10,419 nucleotides of DNA from JBBRLG01 sp038231495 (GTDB lineage Bacteria; Planctomycetota; Planctomycetia; Gemmatales; Gemmataceae), in NCBI GenBank assembly GCA_038231495.1, contig JBBRLG010000250.1, positions 1 through 10,419 on the forward strand, read 5' to 3'. A program made the position numbers and the translations under genes. Shown here piece after piece: positions 1-6,146 of this stretch. Numbering within the stretch: position 1 is the stretch's first letter; every line of letters starts with the position of its first letter. The notes beneath the pieces are model-generated. The model was not told the DNA's origin and did not search any database. It worked only from the letters and a program-made list of their open reading frames with translations.

Positions 1-554
1 CCATGAATACGCGCTTCAGCACCTACGCCAGTTACTGGATCAAGCAGTCGATCAAACGTGCCCTGGTGAACACGGCCAAAACCATTCGCATCCCCGCCTA
101 CATGGTGGAACTGCTGTCCAAGTGGCGGCGGGCGAGTGCCAAGCTGCAAGAAGAATTGGGCCGGTCGCCGACCCAGGAAGAAATCGCCAAGAGCCTGGAC
201 CTGCCGAAGAAGAAGCTCAGCATCATCAAGAAGGCGATCCGCGTTTACAACGCCGCCCCCCAGACCGACCAGGCCGACTCGGGTTGGTCGCTCGACGAGA
301 TGTTGATGGACGGCCACACCAAGACGCCGGACACCGCAATGGTCGAGGCGGACGATCTGCACCACGTCATCGACCTGCTGGAAAAGATGGACAAGCGCGA
401 GGCCACGGTGCTGCGCCTGCGCTTCGGCCTGGACGACGAGGAGCCGCGCACGCTCAAGGAGATCGGCGAACGGCTCGGCCTGACGCGCGAGCGCGTCCGT
501 CAGATTGAGAGCGAAGCCCTTGGCAAGCTCAGCGAGAGCATGCACGCGGACTAA
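1..554 (+). CDS. Sigma-70 family RNA polymerase sigma factor (5'-truncated by window edge)
   Basis: This is the C-terminal part of a primary-like (RpoD/SigA or group 2) sigma factor, the RNA polymerase subunit that recognises promoters. The visible sequence opens inside region 2.4 (FSTYASYWIKQSIKRAL, then TIRIPAYM). Region 3 follows (SKWRRASAKLQEELGRSPTQ and onward), then region 4 with its -35-binding helix-turn-helix (TLKEIGERLGLTRERVRQIE), just before the stop at 552-554. The ATG at 3 is almost certainly internal: region 2.4 should be preceded by regions 1.2 to 2.3, and the frame is open to the window edge. Compared with E. coli RpoD, the -10-contacting Gln of region 2.4 is kept (IKQ), but the next contact residue (T440 in E. 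coli) is Lys. That makes a non-housekeeping role possible. The family call is very secure; the subgroup is not. Confidence 0.95.
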   Translation, partial: MNTRFSTYASYWIKQSIKRALVNTAKTIRIPAYMVELLSKWRRASAKLQEELGRSPTQEEIAKSLDLPKKKLSIIKKAIRVYNAAPQTDQADSGWSLDEMLMDGHTKTPDTAMVEADDLHHVIDLLEKMDKREATVLRLRFGLDDEEPRTLKEIGERLGLTRERVRQIESEALGKLSESMHAD

Positions 555-558
555 GCGA

Positions 559-605
559 TTGCCGCTTGCGGCGTTGCGGTTTCCCCGCAAAGCCGCAAGC
601 GGCAA
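559..605. repeat. Long hairpin made of two inverted GCCGCTTGCGGC units, possible terminator
   Basis: The 14-base arm TTGCCGCTTGCGGC (559-572) is exactly complementary to GCCGCAAGCGGCAA (592-605). After one mismatch the stem continues with TTGCGG (574-579) paired to CCGCAA (585-590), leaving a 5-base loop. The hairpin begins 5 bases after the sigma-factor stop. It lacks a 3' U-tract, so it is not a standard intrinsic terminator, but it could stabilise or end the transcript. The 19-base right half (587-605) recurs exactly at 8017-8035, which shows that it is a dispersed repeat. Confidence 0.8.
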
Positions 606-683
606 ACATTTCCTAACCCCTTTCATTCAACCTCCGCCGGGCCGGGTGGCGATAACGAAGGTACCTACCGATGGGGTGCCTTT

Positions 684-1484
684 ATGGTCGCGCGTGCTTT
701 CCTGCTCTGTTCGCTAATGTTGCTAGGATCGACCCTCTGTTCAGGGGCCGAACCGACTTTGCCGGTTGCGCCGGCCGTCCAGCGCTGGCAGCTGGGGCAA
801 GAGGCGTTGCGCAACGGCCAGCCCGACGAGGCCATTGCGCTCTACCAGCAAAGCCTGCAACTCGACGCCAATTTGAACCGGAATTATTTAAGTTTGGCGG
901 CGGCCTACTGTGCCCAGGGCGACGACGGCCGGGCGGTCGAAAACCTTGTTCGCTACGTCGGTAAGCAACCCGATCACGTCGCGGCCCGTGCGCACCTCGC
1001 GGAGATGCTGTTGCGCCTGCACCGGCCGGACGCCGCCCGGCAGCAGTTCGAGCGCTGCATTACGGACTTCCAGGAACGCCCCGAAATCGCGGGCGACAAG
1101 CTCATTCACTGTCATTCGCGGCTGATGGAACTGGCCGCGGACGCCGAGGACGATTACGGCGAGCATTTGCACCGGGGGATCGGCTTGTATTTACTCGCCT
1201 GCCAGCGCGCGACGCTGCCCGACCCGGAGGGCGACCTGGCAGTCCAGGGCTTGTTGTTCCGGTCGGCCGGCGAACTGAGCGCGGCGCGCGGCGAACGGCC
1301 CGACGAGGCCCGGCCGTGCTGGTATTTGCACAAGGTCTGGTCGCAGCTGGGGCAACAACAACCGGCCCGACGCTGGCTGCGTACTGCCGACGACGCCGCA
1401 ACCTTCACCGAACTGACGCCAGCCGAGCGGCAGGAACTGCGGACCGCCCGCCGCCCCGCCGTCCTCGCGCAGACACGGAAATAG
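684..1484 (+). CDS. Secreted TPR-repeat protein
   Basis: This 266-residue protein has a hydrophobic N-terminal signal peptide (about residues 1-22, FLLCSLMLLGSTLCSGA). A Cys lies nearby, but the residue before it is Leu, so a lipobox is unlikely and an ordinary signal peptidase I site around SGA is preferred. Three tetratricopeptide-like helical pairs follow at about residues 33-66 (WQLGQEALRNGQPDEAIALY), 67-100 and 101-134 (AHLAEMLLRLHRPDAARQQF). The C-terminal half is helical and Ala/Arg-rich, with no domain I recognise. TPRs are protein-interaction scaffolds, so a periplasmic assembly or binding role is plausible, but the partner is unknown. The start at 684 is the first ATG that gives a signal peptide; GGGGTG at 674-679 is a weak ribosome-binding candidate. 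The gene stands alone, 129 bases after the sigma-factor gene and 122 before the next. Confidence 0.85.
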   Translation: MVARAFLLCSLMLLGSTLCSGAEPTLPVAPAVQRWQLGQEALRNGQPDEAIALYQQSLQLDANLNRNYLSLAAAYCAQGDDGRAVENLVRYVGKQPDHVAARAHLAEMLLRLHRPDAARQQFERCITDFQERPEIAGDKLIHCHSRLMELAADAEDDYGEHLHRGIGLYLLACQRATLPDPEGDLAVQGLLFRSAGELSAARGERPDEARPCWYLHKVWSQLGQQQPARRWLRTADDAATFTELTPAERQELRTARRPAVLAQTRK

Positions 1485-1540
1485 CGCCAACAGTTGCCGG
1501 CCCGCGGCGTTTTCCTTTTGGGAGGGGTGCGCCCGTCCCG

Positions 1541-1570
1541 TTGACACGTCCCCCGCTAGACTGCTAGCTT
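1541..1570 (+). promoter_or_regulatory. Candidate sigma-70 promoter TTGACA-N18-TAGCTT
   Basis: A perfect -35 consensus TTGACA (1541-1546) is followed after 18 bases by TAGCTT (1565-1570), which keeps the T, A and final T of the -10 consensus. It lies 36 bases upstream of the ATG at 1607, which would give a short leader. The -10 is imperfect, so this is a candidate only. Confidence 0.35.
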
Positions 1571-1606
1571 CTACTGAAAGTCCAGCGCTCCCTTGAGGTT
1601 TTCACC

Positions 1607-2929
1607 ATGCTCCACCGGCTCCCTTCTTCGGTCCGTACCCGTTTCGTCGCCGCGGCCCTTTTCCTGACCGTCACCGCCTTCGTTGCCGCGCGGCAACCGG
1701 GGGGCGCAGACCCCCTGTTTTCGGTAAGCATGGACGATTTGGACCGCGATGCGGCACGGGCGCGGAAAAAGGGCACCGAACTCTTTTTGGGCACGACGAC
1801 GCTCGACCCCAAGGACGAGACGCAAAAAAGTGCCATCGACGTGGCGGCCCGCTACACGCTGTATCGTTTCTACGACCTGCGGGCCAAGGAACCGAGCCAG
1901 GTCGATAAAGTCTTTCAGGAATTCGAGGACCAGCAGCTGAAACCGATCTTCGCGAACAAGGACAAAAACACCGGCGTCCCGCAGCTGTATACGAGCAAAA
2001 TGATCGAGCACGCCAAGTTGGTGCTGCAAACGCCCCGGCCGATCGCGCGCGTCAACACGGCCCGCGTCCTGGCCCGGCTTACCAAGCTCGGCCAACCCGA
2101 ACTGGCCGACGCGCTGCTCCAAATGCTCGACCAGGAGTTGCAATACGATGTCAAGCCCGGCGACCAGCGCCGCAACGACGGCGTGAAGCTCTACCTGTTG
2201 CGCGGCCTGGGCGAAATGCTGACCATGCAAGAACAAACGCCGCCGGTGTTGAGCAAGCCGCAGGAAGAGAAGATTATCGTCGCCCTCGTGCAGTTCGTCG
2301 AACGTAAAGCGCCGCTCGAAAAGAGCGCCACGCCCGACGAGATCGACGGTTACCGCATCCTGCGCCGCGAGGCCGTCCGCGCCCTGGCGAACGGGCGGCT
2401 GGCGTCGCTGCCCGGCAACGCCAAGGTGCGTCCTGGCCTTGTTTTGCTGCACGTCATGGCCCACGACGGCTTGACGCCGGAACCGCGGATGGACGAACGT
2501 TTGGAGGCGGCCATCGGCGTGGCCCGGTTGAACCCGGAACTCGACAAGACCTACCTTCAGGAATACGCGGCCCACCAGCTGGGGTTCTTCGTGCAGGGAC
2601 TTGCCGCCTACACGGCCACGAAAGCCAAGGAAGAGCAGAAGCCGGTCAAGGTCTATGCCGCCAGGTTGGTCGACGCGATGGAGGGGATGAAGACGGGCAA
2701 TAAGAATGAGGCGGTCACGAAGATCGTGGACCAGTCGATGAATGTCCTGAAGCCGGTGGAAACGTCGGGCGCGATCAATCCCGCGGCCGTGACCGCGTTC
2801 GACCAGTGGTTGATTGGCAACCCCTCAAAAAAAACCAGCTTGTACGAAGGCGTCAAGGACGCGACCGTCCTGCCCGCCAACCGCCCCGAGGCCGAAGCAC
2901 CGGACAAAAAAGATGACGGGGACAAATGA
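1607..2929 (+). CDS. Exported helical (HEAT-like) protein of unknown function
   Basis: This is a 440-residue protein I cannot assign to a named family. An Arg-rich N-terminus and hydrophobic core (residues 12-28, RFVAAALFLTVTAFVAA) make a signal peptide or anchor, with possible cleavage near residue 28 or 34. The mature part is almost entirely helical. Residues about 132-215 (MIEHAKLVLQTPRPIARVNT and onward) and 249-275 (YRILRREAVRALANGRLASL) look like HEAT or armadillo-type helical repeats. The last 20 residues are acidic and Lys-rich (EAEAPDKKDDGDK). No catalytic motif is visible. The start is supported by TGAGG at 1594-1598, 8 bases before the ATG, and by the upstream promoter candidate. 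A run of eight A residues (2827-2834) lies in frame near the 3' end. A role in periplasmic scaffolding is only a guess. Confidence 0.8.
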   Translation: MLHRLPSSVRTRFVAAALFLTVTAFVAARQPGGADPLFSVSMDDLDRDAARARKKGTELFLGTTTLDPKDETQKSAIDVAARYTLYRFYDLRAKEPSQVDKVFQEFEDQQLKPIFANKDKNTGVPQLYTSKMIEHAKLVLQTPRPIARVNTARVLARLTKLGQPELADALLQMLDQELQYDVKPGDQRRNDGVKLYLLRGLGEMLTMQEQTPPVLSKPQEEKIIVALVQFVERKAPLEKSATPDEIDGYRILRREAVRALANGRLASLPGNAKVRPGLVLLHVMAHDGLTPEPRMDERLEAAIGVARLNPELDKTYLQEYAAHQLGFFVQGLAAYTATKAKEEQKPVKVYAARLVDAMEGMKTGNKNEAVTKIVDQSMNVLKPVETSGAINPAAVTAFDQWLIGNPSKKTSLYEGVKDATVLPANRPEAEAPDKKDDGDK

Positions 2930-3088
2930 GGTGGGTGGCGGGTGGTGGGTGGCGGGTGGCGGGTGAATACAAATGCCTTGCCTTTGCACCCATCACCCAT
3001 CACCCACCACCCATCACCCACCACCCATCACCCACCACCCATCACCCACCACCCATCACCCATCACCCACCACCCATCACCCGCCACC
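2930..3088. repeat. Inverted heptamer tandem repeats with G-quadruplex potential in a convergent spacer
   Basis: Directly after the stop at 2927-2929, five heptamers of the form GGTGGGT or GGCGGGT occupy 2930-2964. A 21-base AT-richer segment (2966-2986) follows. Then come fourteen heptamers of CACCCAT or CACCCAC (last one CACCCGC) at 2987-3084, with a partial unit to 3088. T- and C-ending units mostly alternate, giving a 14-base higher-order period. The two arrays are the same unit in opposite orientation, so they can fold back on each other. The left array has five GGG runs on the + strand and the right array has fourteen on the - strand, each with 4-base loops. Each of the two convergent transcripts would therefore carry its own G-quadruplex candidate at the 3' end. 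The array ends 4 bases before the stop codon of the minus-strand ACT gene. Confidence 0.9.
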
Positions 3089-3091
3089 TTC

Positions 3092-3523
3092 TCAAGCGTG
3101 CCCCAGGTCGCCGAGGATGGCGGCGGCGCGGTTACTGTCCGCCACGGTGTCGAACGCGACGTAACCGACGAACTTGTCCCCAAGCACCGACATCGTTAAC
3201 CCCTGCAAACTCAAACCCGCCAGCGCCCACTGCTGCGTCAAGCGGTGGCCCAAGCCGGCCTGGTTGTCGCCCTCCACGCGCAGCACGACGGGGTCGTTCG
3301 TCTCGTGCAGTCCGCCCGATTTCGCGGCACGGACCTGCAGCGGACCCGTGATCGGGGCCACCAACAGAAAGCCGGTGCCCGGTTTGTCCATCTGCCGGCG
3401 CGTGTAGATGAATTCCAGGTTGGCGCCGGACTGGGCCAGCAAGTGCAGTTTTGCCGCCACCCCGCCTGCCGTATCGACGATTTCACCGGCCCAGACGTGA
3501 ATGCGATCGAGTTTGAAGCCCAT
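3092..3523 (-). CDS. Tandem ACT-domain protein
   Basis: This 143-residue protein appears to be two ACT (small-molecule-binding, beta-alpha-beta) domains with no enzymatic domain. The first spans about residues 8-60 (HVWAGEIVDTAGGVAAKLHL, later FIYTRR and GTGFLLVAPI). The second spans about 80-140 (LRVEGDNQAGLGHRLTQQWA, later KFVGYVAFDT). The segment D-N-Q-A-G-L-G in the second resembles the D-x-P-G-x-x ligand loop of ACT domains, with the usual Pro replaced. ACT domains normally sense amino acids and regulate metabolic enzymes; the ligand and partner here are unknown. The ATG at 3523 is chosen because AGGGGAGG (3540-3533, minus strand) sits 9 bases upstream. An in-frame GTG at 3532 directly abuts that site and is less likely. 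The gene is convergent with the one ending at 2929. Cytosolic, as no signal peptide is present. Confidence 0.8.
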   Translation of the reverse strand: MGFKLDRIHVWAGEIVDTAGGVAAKLHLLAQSGANLEFIYTRRQMDKPGTGFLLVAPITGPLQVRAAKSGGLHETNDPVVLRVEGDNQAGLGHRLTQQWALAGLSLQGLTMSVLGDKFVGYVAFDTVADSNRAAAILGDLGHA

Positions 3524-3709
3524 GACTGCCACCCTCCCCTAATTGAGATGCTCAACCCCGCGATTATAGCCCAGCGCGGGCGGTATGCGAAACGCGATCT
3601 GCGGAAAAACCGATTGGCGGGCCCGGCCGGGAACTTCGCGCCAACAGATCCCTGGCGGAACCGTCTTATCTTGCAACGCGCCGTCCCCTGGAAACAGCCG
3701 CTTCCGAAA

Positions 3710-3850
3710 CGTCGCCCGGGTGTGGCAAATCTTTCGGGAGGTCTGCTGTAGGACGGGCTTCCAGCCCGTCCGGAGCAGACCGACGGGCTGGAAGCCCGTC
3801 CTACGGAGGAAAGCCCTCCCGAAAGTTTTGCCACACCCCGTCGCCCGGGT
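3710..3850. mobile_element. MITE-like palindromic element flanked by 12-bp direct repeats
   Basis: The outer arms at 3718-3740 and 3816-3838 are inverted repeats of 23 bases with one mismatch (GGGTGTGGCAAA...TTTCGGGAG). Nested inside are perfect 23-base arms at 3748-3770 and 3782-3804, each of which contains its own small palindrome (GACGGGCT, 3-base loop, AGCCCGTC). An alternative stem pairs GGTCTGCT (3740-3747) with AGCAGACC (3774-3781). The whole element is bracketed by the direct repeat CGTCGCCCGGGT at 3710-3721 and 3839-3850, as expected for a target-site duplication. It carries no ORF, so any movement would need a transposase in trans. The rest of the 439-base gene-free stretch (3524-3709 and 3851-3950) shows no gene, clear promoter or RNA that I can support. 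Confidence 0.7.
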
Positions 3851-3950
3851 TGCCAAGAATCCGTTTGCGGTTCGGGATCGATGTTGTCACAATAAGGGTT
3901 AATCGTCATTCCCGCAACAAACACCGGCCGACGACGGCACACCATTTCGC

Positions 3951-3955
3951 GGAGG
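3951..3955 (+). promoter_or_regulatory. Shine-Dalgarno site GGAGG deciding the start at 3963
   Basis: GGAGG lies 7 bases before the ATG at 3963. It fixes the start of the 652-residue secreted protein, and the signal peptide begins exactly there. Confidence 0.8.
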
Positions 3956-3962
3956 TCCTGGC

Positions 3963-5921
3963 ATGAAGCGCTGGTTGCTCGCAATAGCCGTGCTGCTAAG
4001 CATACCCGTTTGGTACGCCTCGGCGGACTACATCGTCATTGTCGCCAACTTGGGCCAACAGCGTGAAATCCGCGTGGCGCAGGGCGGTGGCGGCATACTG
4101 GGTGGCGGTCCGGGCGGCGGCCTCGGCCCCGTCGGCTTCAAGCCCGGTGGCGGTCCCGGCGGTCCCGGTGGACCGGGCGGACCGGCGGGCGCTGGCGGCG
4201 GGGCCGGCGGCCCTGAAGGCGCGGGCGGCGGCGGGCCGAATGGACCCGGCGGCGGCAGGCCCGGCTTGCCCCCCGCGAACCCGCCGCCGAAACCGGAAGA
4301 GATTTTTATCGACCCGGACGCCGTTCCGCTTTACGTCACGGCGATCGTTGAAATCTCCAGCCTGACAAAAGAGCAGCTTGACGGTTTCGCACGACTCGGA
4401 CTGGTCCAGGTCAACCACAAGTGGGGGGCGTCCTACGTCCAAGCGTTTGCCCCGCCATCGGACGCCCTCCAGTACCGGGCGGCAATTATTCGCCGCAACA
4501 ACGGCAAACCCTTGCCCCCGGTCATCACACGCTACAACGATAAACACAAAGAGGTCTTCGACGCCGCCGCCAAGCCGAGTACGTCGGTGATCCTTGAATT
4601 TGCGCACTGGACCCTCCAGCACGGCCTGCTGAATCAGTTCACCGAGTTGATGGACAACCTTGCGAAGGACGACAAGACGAACAATGTCGTCACGGCTTTC
4701 CTGGCCGTGAAGGCGAACCTCGCCGCTCCGGTCAAGGACAACGACATTTCCTCTGCGCAGCTGAGCCTCAATGACAAGTTCAAGCTCAAACGCGCCAGTC
4801 GGCCCAACGACCATTACGTCCTGTACCACCAGGCGCCGACCGACGACGCCCCAGACGTTCAAGCACGCCTCAATCACCTGGAAAACAACTTCCGCAGTTA
4901 TTACTACTGGTTTGCCCTCAACGGCATTACGCTGCCTCTTCCCACGGAACGACTGACCGCGGTGCTGACGCGCAAAGACGACGATTTTAAGACCCTGCAC
5001 GCCGTGTTGCCGTCCGGCCCCGTCGTCTCGGACGGCTTCTTTGCCCGCCGGGAAAACCTGGCGGTGTTTTCGAGCCACCGCCTCGACAACGGCTACCACG
5101 CCCTCGAACAGCTGTCGAACACCCAATGGGAGCTCGGCTACAACCGCAACGAAATCTTCAAGCTGCCGTTCGGCAGCCGGGGCGTGCCGCCGCGGACGAC
5201 GGCAACCGATTGGTACTCGCCGATGATGATGGCGCTGCTGCTCAAACTGATGGAAAGCGACTCGGAGCGAGCCGGCATCAGTCACGACGGCACCCGGCAA
5301 CTGGTTTACGCCTCGGGCTTGCTGCCCAAAAACGTCACGGCCCCGGAATGGGTGCAGTACGGCATGGGCAGCTTCTTCGAGACGCCGCTCGGTTCGCCCT
5401 GGGTCTCGACCGGGGACGCCAGTTTTGAAAACCTGCCGAATTTTAAGGACTATCGCCGGCTCAAGCGCTTCGAGAAGACGCCCGGCGACACGCTGCGGAA
5501 GGTCGTGACCGACGCGTACTTCCGCGAATCCGCGCACACGAAGGACCCGGCCATCGAACGCAAGGCCCGCGCCGCCACCTGGGCGTTGACGTACTTCCTC
5601 ATGCAAACCAAGCCCGACGGCATGATGCGCTACTACAAGGAACTGGCCAAACAGCCCCGCGACGTGGAGCTGGACGAGGAGACGCTGACGGGCTGCTTCG
5701 CCCGCGCGTTCGACCTGGTGGACAGCAGCCGTAACGTCGATCCCAAAAAGGTGGACGCCTTCGGCGTGCAGTGGTTCGACTTCATGAACCTCGTGCATCT
5801 CGACTGTGACGAGGAACTGCAAGTGATCCGCACGTTCATTAACAGCGTGACGAAGGATCCGCCGAAGACCGGCGGCGCACCGCCCGGCGGTCGCGGCGGT
5901 CCGGGCGGCGGCAATCCGTAA
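3963..5921 (+). CDS. Secreted Gly/Pro-rich protein with degenerate gluzincin (DUF1570-like) region
   Basis: This is a 652-residue exported protein. Its signal peptide (residues 1-21) ends in A-S-A just before D22. Residues 41-111 are a Gly/Pro-rich, collagen-like low-complexity linker (repeated GGP), and the last 16 residues are also Gly/Pro-rich. A globular region follows the linker. From about residue 327 it resembles the DUF1570 gluzincin-type family: RLTAVLTRKDDDF at 330, then SHDGTRQLVYASGLL at 440, then PEWVQYGMGSFFE at 462. In active members I expect HExxHQ followed about 20 residues later by W-L-x-E-G. Here these are H441-D-G-T-R445 and W-V-Q-Y466-G, so the catalytic Glu, the second His and the Glu ligand are all replaced, and the protein is probably not a peptidase. 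The family match is from memory of motif layout. The gene ends with tandem TAA stops and appears monocistronic. Confidence 0.8.
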   Translation: MKRWLLAIAVLLSIPVWYASADYIVIVANLGQQREIRVAQGGGGILGGGPGGGLGPVGFKPGGGPGGPGGPGGPAGAGGGAGGPEGAGGGGPNGPGGGRPGLPPANPPPKPEEIFIDPDAVPLYVTAIVEISSLTKEQLDGFARLGLVQVNHKWGASYVQAFAPPSDALQYRAAIIRRNNGKPLPPVITRYNDKHKEVFDAAAKPSTSVILEFAHWTLQHGLLNQFTELMDNLAKDDKTNNVVTAFLAVKANLAAPVKDNDISSAQLSLNDKFKLKRASRPNDHYVLYHQAPTDDAPDVQARLNHLENNFRSYYYWFALNGITLPLPTERLTAVLTRKDDDFKTLHAVLPSGPVVSDGFFARRENLAVFSSHRLDNGYHALEQLSNTQWELGYNRNEIFKLPFGSRGVPPRTTATDWYSPMMMALLLKLMESDSERAGISHDGTRQLVYASGLLPKNVTAPEWVQYGMGSFFETPLGSPWVSTGDASFENLPNFKDYRRLKRFEKTPGDTLRKVVTDAYFRESAHTKDPAIERKARAATWALTYFLMQTKPDGMMRYYKELAKQPRDVELDEETLTGCFARAFDLVDSSRNVDPKKVDAFGVQWFDFMNLVHLDCDEELQVIRTFINSVTKDPPKTGGAPPGGRGGPGGGNP

Positions 5922-5963
5922 TAAGCGGTGGCGGAAAGAAGTCTAAGGCGAGCGGCGGACTCT

Positions 5964-6015
5964 AACGGTTCTTGGCGAGCCGGGAGCGTAAGCGACCGGC
6001 TCGCCAAGAACCGTT
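5964..6015. repeat. Perfect 20-bp inverted repeat (planctomycete-type palindrome)
   Basis: The arm AACGGTTCTTGGCGAGCCGG (5964-5983) is perfectly complementary to 5996-6015, with a 12-base loop GAGCGTAAGCGA. It lies 40 bases after the tandem stop of the preceding gene. The CCGGGAGCGTAAGCGACCGG core resembles a dispersed intergenic motif I associate with planctomycete genomes (recollection, not verified). There is no U-tract, so it may be a repetitive extragenic palindrome that protects mRNA ends rather than a terminator. Confidence 0.8.
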
Positions 6016-6039
6016 GGCGCACTCAATTCTCAACAATCA

Positions 6040-6074
6040 CGCGAAAAACCGGGATACACCCTGGTTTTTTCGCG
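6040..6074. terminator. Bidirectional rho-independent terminator candidate
   Basis: An A-tract (6044-6048) is followed by CCGGG, loop ATACA, CCCTGG, then six T residues (6065-6070). Flanking CGCG on both sides extends the stem. The A-tract, GC stem and T-tract arrangement is the classic form of an intrinsic terminator working in both directions. It sits between the 652-residue protein gene and glgC, so glgC is likely transcribed from its own promoter within 6071-6136. I cannot identify that promoter. Confidence 0.55.
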
Positions 6075-6146
6075 CGCGCGGCTTTAGGATTCTCACATCC
6101 TGTGTTTCCGCAGTCCGTTTCTCGACACGCACCTCCGGAGCGAGCC

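Noticed and set aside
1496..1518. Intrinsic terminator after the TPR gene
   Set aside because: Only a 4-bp GCCG/CGGC stem precedes the T-rich stretch, which is too weak to support.
1571..2575. A 334-codon open frame on the minus strand opposite the HEAT-like gene
   Set aside because: It is an antisense shadow with low-complexity V/R/Q/H composition and no recognisable motif. The + strand frame has the signal peptide and Shine-Dalgarno site.
2987..3084. A CRISPR array
   Set aside because: The units are contiguous 7-base repeats without unique spacers, and no cas genes are nearby.
2926..3351. Open frames through the heptamer array encoding His/Pro-rich repeats (ITHHPPP)
   Set aside because: They are products of the 7-base DNA repeat, lack homology, and overlap the ACT gene on the other strand.
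3996..5822. A 608-codon open frame on the minus strand opposite the Gly/Pro-rich secreted protein
   Set aside because: It is fully antisense to a gene with a clear signal peptide, ribosome-binding site and domain pattern. Long antisense frames are common in GC-rich codon usage, and the translation shows no domain I recognise.
5928..6146. N-terminal extension of glgC by 73 codons
   Set aside because: The extension translates a 20-bp hairpin repeat and a terminator-like structure. GlgC family homology begins exactly at the ATG at 6147, which has a good GGAG.
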